In this document: positions 7,713 through 16,358 of the stretch, piece by piece | Layout of the letters: the number at the start of each line of letters is the position of its first letter | How positions within the stretch are numbered: the stretch's first letter is position 1 | Origin: Phycisphaerae bacterium | GTDB taxonomy: Bacteria > Planctomycetota > Phycisphaerae > UBA1845 > Fen-1342 | Direction of reading: 5' to 3' | NCBI GenBank assembly: GCA_030428945.1 | Contig: JAUIEC010000015.1 | Span: 86,320 to 150,319 of the forward strand | Length of the DNA: 64,000 nucleotides | Position numbers and translations under genes: made by a program | The notes under the pieces: generated by a model | What the model was told of the DNA's origin: nothing | Databases searched by the model: none | What the model saw: the letters and a program-made list of their open reading frames with translations, nothing else

Positions 7713-9934
7713 TGGGGGATCTCCAGGCTGGCGCCGTCGAGCGAGATGCGCTCGAGCAGTTCGGTTTCCTCTCCGGGGCGATGCGTGACGATCTCGCAGC
7801 CCTTCTGATCGGCCAGACGGCGCGTCGCGGCGCTCGGCTTGCCGGCGGTGACAATGATGCAGCGGGTCTCCTGGTGCTCCTGGGCCAGTTCGCCCAGGCG
7901 GTCGCCGTGCAGGGCGTCCTCGCTGATCAGCAGCATGTCGACCGGGTAACGCCCGAGGAACCCCTCGGCCTCCTCCAGGCGGTCGACGATGATCGGCATC
8001 CAGCCCTTCTCGGCGATGCCGTGCCGCAGCAGTTCCGTCCGCCAGCCGTCGTTGCCGACCACCAGCACCGTGCTCGCGTTGCGGGCATTCAGGCAGGCCA
8101 TCCGGACCGCCTGGAGCAGTTCGTCCCGCCCGGCCGGACGCCGCAGGACGATGTCGATCCCGCGGCTCCGCAGGTCGGCCGTGTCGCCGGCGAAGCTGTG
8201 CAGCACGATCCGGTACGGCCGGTCGCCGCGGTCGGTCAGCCCGGCGATCACCTCGGGGGCGTCCATGTCGGGCAGCAGCACGTCGGTGACGATCACGTCG
8301 CACTCGCCCTGTTCGGCGTGGGCCAGCAGGCGGCAGGCCGAGTGGGCCATGCGGACGTCGTAGCGCTGGGCCCGCAGCATCTGGGCCATGCGGGTGGCGA
8401 CCTCGGGGTCGGCGTCGCAGACCACCACGCGGGCCAGGAAGTTCTCGCCGGTTTCGTGCTGCTCGACCGACTCGTCCCGGGCGATCGGCAGGGCGACACT
8501 GAAGCTGCTGCCCTGGCCGACTTCGCTGTCGACCCAGACGCGTCCGCCGTGCCGCTCGACGATCTGCTTGACGATGAACAGGCCGAGCCCGACGCCGGGC
8601 AGGTCGCGGATGTACTGGGTCGCGGAAAGCTGCGAGAAGCGGTCGAAGATCTGGTCCCACTGGTCGCGGGGAATGCCGGGCCCGTTGTCGCGGACACTGA
8701 TGACGATCTCGTCCGAGCGCCGCATGACCTGCAGGTGGATCGCGCCGCCGTCGGGGGTGTACTTGACCGCGTTGGACAGCAGGTTGCTGAGGATCTGCGA
8801 GACCTTGTCGACGTCGGCCTCGATCGGCGGCAGACTCTCGGGGCAGTCGATCGTCATCGCGGTCTGCTTGGCCTGCGCCATGACCACGAAGACTTCCGCG
8901 CAGCTCAGAATCGGGGCGGCCAGGTCGACCTTGGCCATCTTCCAGCGCGTCCGGCCGGACTCGAGCCGCTGGGCTTCGAGCAGGTCGTCGACCAGGCGGG
9001 TCAGCCGGGTGCACTCGGAGGAGATCACGCCGAGGAACTTCTGCTGGTCATCCATCGAGAGCTTGCCGAGATCCTCGCGCAGCATCTGGGTGTAGAGCAG
9101 GATCGAAGTCAGCGGCGTCCGCAGGTCGTGCGAGACCATGCTGAGGATGTTGGTCTTGATCAGGTTCAGCTCTTCGAGCTTCTGGCGTCGCTGGCGCTCG
9201 TCGTCCTCGCGCTGCCGCAGCGTGTCGCGGAAACGGATCACGCTGCGCCGCAGCATGCGGGCCGCGTGCGACGGGGCCCACGGGACCAGGCTCTGCTGCG
9301 AGCCGCGGGCGATGCCGGTCAGCGTGCGGGCGATCTCCAGTTCGAAACGCCGGTCCGTGCGCGTCGCCAGGCGGAGGGCCAGCAGCCCGCAGATGCCCGC
9401 CAGCAGGATGCAGCCGAACTGCGCGATCATCGTCGTCGTGAAGTCCCACCGCAGGGCGCCCAGCCAGACCGGCCCGAGCACCGGCAGACTGGCGGTCATC
9501 GCGATCAGGACCGCGGCCAGCAGCGACTCGAGCAGGTGCGTGTGACGGGCCGGTGGCGCGGCCCGCTGCGGCTCCGGATGCGCGGGGTCCTCGGTCTGCA
9601 GCGGATGGTCGAAACGGATCCCCAGCAGGTAACCCTGCAGGCCGACCGAGCGGCTGACGATCTCGCCCGGCAGCCAGGCGTCCGCGCCCGACAGGCGGAT
9701 CTCGACCCGGCCGGCTTCGGCCATGTTCGTCTGGGACCAGATGCCGATCCCGCCGCCGCTGATGTTGTGCAGGCGGGCCGTGCAGGGTTCGGCGTCGGGG
9801 GTCGTTCGCAGTTCGACCGGGCGGTCGGCCTGGAAGCGGGTCCAGGCCCGCTTGCCGCTGAAGGTGTCGGGCTCGCCGATCCGGCGGATCTTGCCCAACT
9901 GGCGATCGAGTTGTTCCCGGGCCTGGTGTTGCAA
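7709..9934 (-). CDS. PilZ-containing membrane hybrid histidine kinase
   Basis: 741-residue sensor kinase. The start is taken as TTG at 9934 because GGGAG sits 9 nt upstream and no in-frame ATG or GTG is nearby; the frame stays open by chance far upstream. Residues about 25-115 form a PilZ domain with the c-di-GMP-binding RxxxR (RAWTR) and NxSxxG (NISGGG) motifs. Two membrane segments follow (about 134-160 and 167-192). HisKA carries phospho-acceptor His 269 in MVSHDLRTPLTS; the ATPase domain shows SNLLSNAVKYTPDG, DNGPGIP and GVGLGLFIVKQ. The C-terminus has a receiver domain (VIVTDVLLPDM) and a second degenerate receiver-like module lacking the Asp (MLLISEDAL). It overlaps the response regulator by 4 nt. 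Confidence 0.88.
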   Translation of the reverse strand: MQHQAREQLDRQLGKIRRIGEPDTFSGKRAWTRFQADRPVELRTTPDAEPCTARLHNISGGGIGIWSQTNMAEAGRVEIRLSGADAWLPGEIVSRSVGLQGYLLGIRFDHPLQTEDPAHPEPQRAAPPARHTHLLESLLAAVLIAMTASLPVLGPVWLGALRWDFTTTMIAQFGCILLAGICGLLALRLATRTDRRFELEIARTLTGIARGSQQSLVPWAPSHAARMLRRSVIRFRDTLRQREDDERQRRQKLEELNLIKTNILSMVSHDLRTPLTSILLYTQMLREDLGKLSMDDQQKFLGVISSECTRLTRLVDDLLEAQRLESGRTRWKMAKVDLAAPILSCAEVFVVMAQAKQTAMTIDCPESLPPIEADVDKVSQILSNLLSNAVKYTPDGGAIHLQVMRRSDEIVISVRDNGPGIPRDQWDQIFDRFSQLSATQYIRDLPGVGLGLFIVKQIVERHGGRVWVDSEVGQGSSFSVALPIARDESVEQHETGENFLARVVVCDADPEVATRMAQMLRAQRYDVRMAHSACRLLAHAEQGECDVIVTDVLLPDMDAPEVIAGLTDRGDRPYRIVLHSFAGDTADLRSRGIDIVLRRPAGRDELLQAVRMACLNARNASTVLVVGNDGWRTELLRHGIAEKGWMPIIVDRLEEAEGFLGRYPVDMLLISEDALHGDRLGELAQEHQETRCIIVTAGKPSAATRRLADQKGCEIVTHRPGEETELLERISLDGASLEIPQ

Positions 9935-10114
9935 CGCGCGCGACTCCCGGGTCAGGCATCGGCTTCCCGGGCGGCCGGGTTCAACAGCGCCGCACGACCG
10001 ACGACCCGCTGGCGACGGGGCGGTTGTTATCAGCACGCCCGGACATGAAACGCGCACAAATCGCGGGTACAACACACACGCTGCAAGACTGGCTTCGCCA
10101 AGGAGAATGTCCCG

Positions 10115-12112
10115 ATGGCTCGGCTTCTGCTGATCGTGCTTCTGATGACCCCGGCGGCCACCGCCCAGGAACCCGCCGGCGACAACATCGGCCACCGCCG
10201 GCACCTGCATCGACACAACCAGCCCCACGCCACCACGCCGGCCGATGCGGCCCGCTTCGTCACCGACCGGAACGGGCGGGCCCTGCACCTTCCGGTCGAA
10301 GACGACGCCTTCACCTTCGCGGTCTTCGGCGACCGGACCGGCGGGCCGGCCAGCGGTGTGGCCGTCCTGGCTGATGCGGTCCGCGACGTGAACCTGCTCG
10401 AGCCGGACCTGGTCATGACGGTCGGCGACCTGATCCAGGGCTACGACCGCGAAGGCCCGTGGCTGAAGCAGATGCGCGAGTTCCGCCGGATCATGGACCA
10501 GTTGCTCTGCCCGTGGTTCCCGGTGGCCGGCAACCACGACGTCTACTATCGCGGGCCCGAGATGTTCCGTCCGAAGGGCGAACACGAATCGAACTACGAG
10601 ATGCACTTCGGCCCGCTGTGGTACGCCTTCGAACACAAGAACTGCTGGTTCATCGTGCTGTACACCGACGAGGGTAACCCGGAGACCGGCGAGAAGACCT
10701 TCCGCAAGCCCGACGCGCAGAAGATGAGCCAGCGGCAGTTCGACTGGCTCCGCGAAACGCTCGCCAGCGCCGTCGACGCCGACCACGTCTTCCTGTTCGT
10801 GCACCACCCGCGCTGGCTGGGACGCAACTACGGCGAGGACTGGAACCGCGTGCATGACCTGCTGGTGCAGGCCGGCAACGTGACGGCCGTTTTCGCCGGG
10901 CACATTCACCGCATGCGGAGCGACGCCCGGGATGGGATCGAGTACGTCACGCTGGCGACCGTCGGCGGGCACCAGCCCGGGATCGTGCCGAGCGCCGGCT
11001 TTCTGCATCACTTCGAACTGGTCACCGTCCGCAGGCAGCAGATCGCCCTGGCCAGCATTCCGGTCGGGCAGGTGATGGATGTCCGCGAGATCACCGGCGC
11101 GATGATGGAGGAGACCGTCGCCCTCGCGCAGCAGCAGCCCGGCATCGGCGGACACCTGCAACTGAACGCCGACGGCGCGGCCGCCGGGACGGTCACGCTG
11201 ACGCTGCGGAATCCGACCCGCCGGCCGGTCGAGGCGACGCTGGTCCCGACCAGTGCCGACAGTCGCTGGCGGTTCGCGCCGGATCATCAGCATCAGACCC
11301 TCGCGGCCGGTGCGACCTGGACGGCCGAGGTGCAGGTGCTGCGGGCGGGCCCCTCGCTGGACCAGGCCTTCCGCATTCCGGAACTGGTCGCCAGCATGGA
11401 GTACCTCGCCGAGGGCGCCCGCTATCCGATTCCCGATCTGCGGGTCGAGATGCCGATGCGGCCGACGCTCGGGCCGGTGCCGCGCCCGGCCGTCGAGCGG
11501 GTGCTGGCGCTGAACGGACGCGGCCAGGCGGCCCGGGTGGCGTCCGAGGTGGCCTCGCTGCCGGATGGTCCGCTGACGCTGGAATGCTGGTTCCGGGCCG
11601 AGCGTTTCGGGCGCCGGGTCGGACTGCTGAGCAAGGCCGAGAGTTCCGAGTACGGGATCTTCGTCAGCAACGGGGTGCCGAACTTCTCGATCTTCATCGG
11701 GCAGAGTTACCTCGAGGTGGCGTCCGAATCGCCGGTCCTGAAGACCGGGACGTGGCACCACATCGCGGGCGTCTACGACGGCAGCGCGGCCCGCCTGTAC
11801 GTCGACGGCCGGCTGATCGCGACCGAGGCGCGCGGCGGGACGCGAAGGACGAACGGGCATCCGCTGATGATCGGCGCGGACGTGGACGGGCAGGGGGCCC
11901 CGGTGTCATTCTTCCAGGGCGAGATCGACGCCGTCCGCCTGTCGCACGTGGCCCGCTACCGCGGCGAGGCATTCACCCCGCAACGCCGCTTCGAGCCCGA
12001 CGCCGGGACCGATCTGCTGCTGAACATGGACAGCGTGCAGGGCATCTGGCTGTTCGACGAATCGTCGCGGGCCGGACACCCGCGCCTGATCGGCACCGCC
12101 ACCGTGCGGTAG
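10115..12112 (+). CDS. Exported calcineurin-like metallophosphoesterase with LamG domain
   Basis: 665-residue secreted phosphoesterase. AGGAG at 10101-10105 precedes ATG 10115; a short signal peptide ends near AQA/E 18. Residues about 60-310 are a calcineurin-like domain with the two-metal site motifs FGDRTGG, TVGDLIQG, AGNHDVYY, FVHHPRW and FAGHIHRM. A beta-linker follows, and residues about 490-665 form a LamG/concanavalin-type domain (LTLECWFR, WHHIAGVYDGS, RLYVDGRLI, GEIDAVRLS) expected to bind glycans or the cell surface. Substrate is unknown. It is monocistronic, with a 40-nt hairpin repeat 6 nt after the stop. Confidence 0.88.
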   Translation: MARLLLIVLLMTPAATAQEPAGDNIGHRRHLHRHNQPHATTPADAARFVTDRNGRALHLPVEDDAFTFAVFGDRTGGPASGVAVLADAVRDVNLLEPDLVMTVGDLIQGYDREGPWLKQMREFRRIMDQLLCPWFPVAGNHDVYYRGPEMFRPKGEHESNYEMHFGPLWYAFEHKNCWFIVLYTDEGNPETGEKTFRKPDAQKMSQRQFDWLRETLASAVDADHVFLFVHHPRWLGRNYGEDWNRVHDLLVQAGNVTAVFAGHIHRMRSDARDGIEYVTLATVGGHQPGIVPSAGFLHHFELVTVRRQQIALASIPVGQVMDVREITGAMMEETVALAQQQPGIGGHLQLNADGAAAGTVTLTLRNPTRRPVEATLVPTSADSRWRFAPDHQHQTLAAGATWTAEVQVLRAGPSLDQAFRIPELVASMEYLAEGARYPIPDLRVEMPMRPTLGPVPRPAVERVLALNGRGQAARVASEVASLPDGPLTLECWFRAERFGRRVGLLSKAESSEYGIFVSNGVPNFSIFIGQSYLEVASESPVLKTGTWHHIAGVYDGSAARLYVDGRLIATEARGGTRRTNGHPLMIGADVDGQGAPVSFFQGEIDAVRLSHVARYRGEAFTPQRRFEPDAGTDLLLNMDSVQGIWLFDESSRAGHPRLIGTATVR

Positions 12113-12117
12113 CGGAT

Positions 12118-12157
12118 GGTGCCACTGCTCTTGAGTTCTTGAGCAGTGTCTTCTCAG
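12118..12157 (+). repeat. 40-nt dispersed hairpin repeat, copy 1
   Basis: An 8-bp perfect stem CACTGCTC / GAGCAGTG (12123-12130 and 12141-12148) with a 10-nt loop, followed by TCTTCTCAG. It matches the minus strand of 53705-53744 at 35 of 40 positions. Both copies follow the stop codon of an unrelated gene in the same orientation, so a terminator or 3'-end RNA element is plausible. Confidence 0.75.
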
Positions 12158-12228
12158 GCGACGGAGCGCGCGCGTGTCCGGTGACGCTGTGGGCGGTGTC
12201 TCCCGCACAGGCGGCGGTCCGGGCGCCC

Positions 12229-13473
12229 TCAGACTTCGCGCAGCTTGTGACCCATCTTGTACTTCTTGGCCTGCAGGTAGCGGCGGTTGTCGTCCTTGGG
12301 CTTCATCTCGATGGGCAGTTGTTCGACCACCTCGAGGCCGTAGACCTCCAGGCGGTTCACCTTCTTCGGGTTGTTCGTCAGGATCCGCACCCGCTCGACG
12401 CCCAGGTCCCGCAGGATCTGCGCGCCGACGCCGTAGTCCCGCCGGTCGGCCGGCAGCCCGAGGGCCAGGTTGGCCTCAACCGTATCCATCCCCTCGTCCT
12501 GCAGCCGGTAGGCCTTCAGCTTGTTGATCAGCCCGATCCCGCGACCTTCCTGCCGCAGGTAGACCAGCACCCCGCGACCGGCGGCCGCGATCTGGGCCAT
12601 GGCCGAGTCAAGCTGCTCGCCGCACTCGCAGCGGTGCGAGCCGAACACGTCCCCGGTCAGGCACTCGGAGTGCACGCGAATCAGGGTCGGATCGTCGCCG
12701 GTTTCGCCCGGCAGTTTCTCGCCGAAGGACAGCGCGACGTGCGTTTCGTTGTCGACGTTGGTCGTGTAGGCGCACAACTGCCAGGTGCCGAACTCGTTGC
12801 GGATCGTGACCCGCTCGGCCCGCTCGACCAGCCGCTCGCGCTGCATGCGGTACTCGATCAGGTCCGCGACCGTGCACATCTTCAGGTTGTGGCGATCCTT
12901 GAACCGCACCAGGTCGGGCACCCGGGCCATCGTGCCGTCATCGTTCAGGATCTCGATGATCGCGGCCGCCGGCATCAGCCCCGCCAGGCGGCACAGGTCG
13001 ACCGAGCCCTCGGTCTGCCCGGCCCGCACCAGCACGCCGCCGTCGCGGGCCATCAGCGGGTTGACGTGTCCCGGGCGGGCGAAGTCCTCCGGCACGGCCT
13101 CTTCCGCGCAGGTGTGGCGGATCGTGATCGCGCGGTCGCTGGCCGAGACGCCGGTCGTCACCCCGAACCGCGGGGCCGCGTCGATCGTCACCGTGAAGGC
13201 GGTCCCGTATGTCGTCGTGTTCTGCTGCGCCTGCGGCAGCAGTTGCAGGGCCTGGCAGCGGCTGCGACTGAGCGGCACGCACAGCGTTCCGCGCCCGTTC
13301 GTGACCATGAAGTTGACGTCGTCGGCCGTGATCGTCTCGGCCGCGCAGACCAGGTCGCCCTCGTTCTCGCGATCCTCGTCGTCGACCAGGATGATCATCC
13401 GCCCGGCCCGCAATTCCTCGAGGATTTCGTCAATCGGGCTGAAGTGGCGGTCAGACGCGGGCGACTCGGCCAT
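12229..13473 (-). CDS. ribBA: Bifunctional DHBP synthase / GTP cyclohydrolase II
   Basis: 414-residue riboflavin biosynthesis enzyme. The N-terminal half makes 3,4-dihydroxy-2-butanone 4-phosphate from ribulose 5-phosphate and contains DDEDRENEGDL near residue 30 and RFGVTTGVSASDR. The C-terminal half opens the GTP imidazole ring and keeps the zinc-binding Cys cluster (SECLTGDVFGSHRCECG) and RQEGRGIGL. AGGAG lies 8 nt before the ATG. Length is normal for RibBA. It is divergent from clpS with only 45 bp between starts, leaving no room for an FMN riboswitch. Confidence 0.97.
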   Translation of the reverse strand: MAESPASDRHFSPIDEILEELRAGRMIILVDDEDRENEGDLVCAAETITADDVNFMVTNGRGTLCVPLSRSRCQALQLLPQAQQNTTTYGTAFTVTIDAAPRFGVTTGVSASDRAITIRHTCAEEAVPEDFARPGHVNPLMARDGGVLVRAGQTEGSVDLCRLAGLMPAAAIIEILNDDGTMARVPDLVRFKDRHNLKMCTVADLIEYRMQRERLVERAERVTIRNEFGTWQLCAYTTNVDNETHVALSFGEKLPGETGDDPTLIRVHSECLTGDVFGSHRCECGEQLDSAMAQIAAAGRGVLVYLRQEGRGIGLINKLKAYRLQDEGMDTVEANLALGLPADRRDYGVGAQILRDLGVERVRILTNNPKKVNRLEVYGLEVVEQLPIEMKPKDDNRRYLQAKKYKMGHKLREV

Positions 13474-13509
13474 CGGAACTGCTCCTGCGGCGGCGGATTG
13501 GTCGATACA

Positions 13510-13525
13510 CTATCAGTAATGATAG
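13510..13525. promoter_or_regulatory. Inverted repeat overlapping the clpS start codon
   Basis: Perfect 6-bp inverted repeat CTATCA-GTAA-TGATAG whose right arm contains the clpS ATG (13519-13521). It sits in the 45-bp divergent ribBA/clpS intergenic region. It could be an operator, or a small mRNA hairpin masking the start; no clear SD precedes clpS. Confidence 0.45.
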
Positions 13526-13935
13526 CCGCTGGAACCAAGCCGGAGAACCTGCGCGACCCTGGCCGGGGGACCGGTCTGCCCGCTCTGGTCGCGGCCCCCC
13601 GCCTGGCGACGGAGACCGAGACGCCGCCGGAGACCACGACCGAGGTCACCGCGCGGCAGCGGCTGGCGCCCCGCTGGCACGTGGTTCTGCTCGATGATGA
13701 CGACCACACCTACGACTACGTGATCGAAATGCTGATGAAGCTGTTCAATCACGACCTGGACAAGGCGTTTCAACTGGCCTGCGAAGTGGACAAGAACGGC
13801 CGCGTGATCGTCGAGACGACCACGCTCGAACGGGCCGAACTGAAGCGCGACCAGATTCACGCCTACGGGGTGGACTGGCGGTTGGAGCGTTGCGCGGGTT
13901 CAATGTCAGCAGAGATCGAACCGGCGGACGACTGA
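13519..13935 (+). CDS. clpS: ClpS-type adaptor of the ClpAP protease
   Basis: 138-residue protein. The C-terminal 80 residues match ClpS, which binds N-degron substrates and delivers them to ClpA: WHVVLLDDDDHTYDYVIEML carries the substrate-pocket region (DDDHT) and KAFQLACEVDKNGR the second conserved block. The N-terminal extension of about 45 residues is polar and probably disordered. The start ATG at 13519 lies inside an inverted repeat with no strong SD, so translation may be leaderless or regulated. The frame is open far upstream by chance. clpA/clpC is not in the window. Confidence 0.9.
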   Translation: MIAAGTKPENLRDPGRGTGLPALVAAPRLATETETPPETTTEVTARQRLAPRWHVVLLDDDDHTYDYVIEMLMKLFNHDLDKAFQLACEVDKNGRVIVETTTLERAELKRDQIHAYGVDWRLERCAGSMSAEIEPADD

Positions 13936-13971
13936 CAGCGTCCGGTATCAAACTCCAAGGATCCATGCCCC

Positions 13972-16227
13972 ATGCCCGTGGCTCGTCTTGCTGCTCTCGC
14001 CCTGGCCGGCCTGCTGGCCGCCGCCGCCGCCGCCAGTCCCCCGCCGACGCCCGAGTGGCTGGTCTTCCTCGCCCGCGACCACGCGGTCGGACTGACCGGC
14101 CGCCAGACGCCGGCGGATGTCACGCACGTGCGGACGCTGCTCGAAGCGGCCCTGCGGCTGGACCCCGACCAGGCCATGGCCCATCGCTGGCTGTACGAAC
14201 TCGACACGCTGCAGGATCGCACCCCCGATGCCCGCGGGCACCTCGATCGGCTCGTCCAACTGGAACCCGAGAACGAGTCCGCCTGGCACCAGTGGCTGCA
14301 GTCCGGAGCCGGCGAACGGGCCCTCGGCGAACGCTCGGCCTGGCTGAACCAGCAGCTTGGTCGGGCGGCCACCAACGTGCAGCGGGCCCAGGTGCACCTG
14401 GAACTGGCCCGCATCGCCTGGCAGCGGTTCGACGTGACCACGGCCCGCCGGCACGTCGGCGAAGCGCTGCGGCTCGAACGGGACCTGCCCGGCCTGGCCC
14501 GCCTGGAGATGGAACTGCTCGACGAGCGCGAACCCGCGACCCGCCGCCTGGCGGTGCTGCTGCGGGCCGTGTCCGCCAACCCGGTGCAGGTCGATGCCCC
14601 CTGGCAGATCGGCGTGCTGCTGGATGAGGCCCGGCTGCCGGACCTGGCGCACATCTTCTACGAGCACGCGGTGTCGGTGCACGAGGCGACCGACCCCGAC
14701 TCCGATGCCCCGGCCGAGTACCTGCGGCAACTGTCGCGCAACGCGCTGGCCCGCGGCGACCGCGCCACCGCGCTGACCTACGGCAAGCGGGCGGCCGGTG
14801 CCGATCGCAGTTCGTACGCGTCGAGCTTCTACCTGATGTGGCTGCTGCGTGCGACCGGGCAGGAAGGGCAGGCCCGTGTGCACCAGGCCCAACTCGAGGA
14901 ACGCTTCGCCAGGGTCAAGGCTCCCGAGGACTGGCCGGTCGACCTGGTCGCCGCGGTCGCCTGGTATCACTGTGCGATTGAACCGCAGCCGGAACGGGCC
15001 CTGCTGCTGGCCGAGGCGGCCGCGGCGCAGGCCGGCGACGACCCGTTCGTCCGCCGGGTGCTGGGCTGGGCCCGGATGCTGCAGGGCGACGAAGCGGGCG
15101 CCGAGGAGACGCTGACGCCGATCGCGGTCCAGGATCCGTGGGCGGCGGTCAAGTTGGCGGAACTGCTGGTCAACCAGGGCCGCGGCGACGAGGCGACCGC
15201 CCTGATCCGGCAGGTGCGACACATTCCGGTGGCCGGGCTGGTGACGGAACAGTTGACGTCGCTGGGGCTGGATGCCGTCGTGACCCACCCGACCTCGGAA
15301 CTGCAACAGGCGATCGCGAACTTCGACCGGCAGCCGCTGCTGTTCCACCGCGCGCCGTGGCGGTTCCTGTCGGCCACGGTCAAGCCGGTCGACCTGAGCC
15401 CCGGGGTGGGCGAGCCGTGGCAGGTCGACCTGGTGCTGGCCAACAAGGGCGGTTTCCCGATCTCGCTCGGCCCGGACCAGATGGTCAACCCGACCTTCCT
15501 GCTGTCGTTTGAACTGCGGGGTGACAAGGACCGTATGTATCCGGGGCTGCTGACGATCAGCGTCGACCAGCGGCGCCTGCTGCGCCCGGGGGAATCGGTT
15601 TCCGTTCGACGGGCGCTGGATCTCGGTCCGTTGCGGAAGGCGGCCGACCGGACGCCGCAGCAGTTGCAGCGGATCACGGTTCGCGGCTGGCTGGATCCGC
15701 AGCGGCAGGGCGGCACCTGGCGGGCGAGCGCGACCGGCCAGGAACTGACCAAGGTCAGTTTCAACCGGCGCCCGATGGTCACGACGCGCGAGAGTTGGGC
15801 CGCGATCTTTGCCGGCATGGACTCGCCCAACGCGCCGACCGTGTACCGTTCGATCCGGGCCCTGGGCGGCCTGCTGGCCGAGTCGCAGTACGCCCGCCTC
15901 GGGCGGTTGCGGTACGAGCCGGCCCCGATTCCGCGCGAGAAGGTCCACGCGGCCCTGCGTGACGCTGTCGGCTCGCCGATCTGGCAGGTGCGGGCGCGGG
16001 CGCTCGAAGGCCTCCGCTGGACGGGCTTCGATCGGGAACTGCTCGACGCTGTCCGCGGCTGTCTGACCGACGAGCACTGGCTGGTGCGGATGATGGCCGT
16101 CCGCCTGCTCGGGCAGCGTCTGGGCGCCGACTTCGCGGACGAGGCCGCGCGGATCGCGGCGTCGGACAGCGATCCGCAGGTCAAGGCGATGGCCGGCTGT
16201 TTCGGGGCCGGCGGGTCGCGGCCGTGA
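13972..16227 (+). CDS. Secreted TPR/HEAT-repeat protein
   Basis: 751-residue exported protein with an Ala-rich signal peptide (residues 5-24). Residues about 45-470 are TPR-like helical repeats (LLEAALRLDPDQAMAHRWLYEL). Residues about 500-620 form a beta-rich segment (VDLVLANKGGFPISL), and the C-terminus (about 665-745) resembles HEAT repeats (WLVRMMAVRLLG). ATG 13972 is 36 nt after the clpS stop; a nearby ATG at 13965 is out of frame. No enzyme motif is seen; a periplasmic scaffold is the best guess. Confidence 0.8.
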   Translation: MPVARLAALALAGLLAAAAAASPPPTPEWLVFLARDHAVGLTGRQTPADVTHVRTLLEAALRLDPDQAMAHRWLYELDTLQDRTPDARGHLDRLVQLEPENESAWHQWLQSGAGERALGERSAWLNQQLGRAATNVQRAQVHLELARIAWQRFDVTTARRHVGEALRLERDLPGLARLEMELLDEREPATRRLAVLLRAVSANPVQVDAPWQIGVLLDEARLPDLAHIFYEHAVSVHEATDPDSDAPAEYLRQLSRNALARGDRATALTYGKRAAGADRSSYASSFYLMWLLRATGQEGQARVHQAQLEERFARVKAPEDWPVDLVAAVAWYHCAIEPQPERALLLAEAAAAQAGDDPFVRRVLGWARMLQGDEAGAEETLTPIAVQDPWAAVKLAELLVNQGRGDEATALIRQVRHIPVAGLVTEQLTSLGLDAVVTHPTSELQQAIANFDRQPLLFHRAPWRFLSATVKPVDLSPGVGEPWQVDLVLANKGGFPISLGPDQMVNPTFLLSFELRGDKDRMYPGLLTISVDQRRLLRPGESVSVRRALDLGPLRKAADRTPQQLQRITVRGWLDPQRQGGTWRASATGQELTKVSFNRRPMVTTRESWAAIFAGMDSPNAPTVYRSIRALGGLLAESQYARLGRLRYEPAPIPREKVHAALRDAVGSPIWQVRARALEGLRWTGFDRELLDAVRGCLTDEHWLVRMMAVRLLGQRLGADFADEAARIAASDSDPQVKAMAGCFGAGGSRP

Positions 16228-16297
16228 CCGGTTCCGGCGAGGTTCGCCGATAAAAATCGCCTGCCGCCGGCCGTTTGACCGGATTGGGCTGTGTGAT

Positions 16298-16327
16298 TTG
16301 ACGCAGAGCGCCCGATACAAGTACAAG
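16298..16327 (+). promoter_or_regulatory. Candidate sigma70-like promoter
   Basis: TTGACG (16298-16303), an 18-bp spacer and TACAAG (16322-16327) lie just upstream of the RBS and GTG start of the TPR lipoprotein. The -35 is good and the -10 is weak. Confidence 0.4.
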
Positions 16328-16358
16328 TCTGCAGAATCGAACCGTCTGGGAGGTTGCC

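Noticed and set aside
9935..11860. Upstream part of the open frame leading into the histidine kinase
   Set aside because: It is antisense to the metallophosphoesterase and has no similarity; the kinase starts plausibly at TTG 9934.
13474..13518. FMN riboswitch upstream of ribBA
   Set aside because: Only 45 bp separate the divergent starts, far too short for an RFN element.
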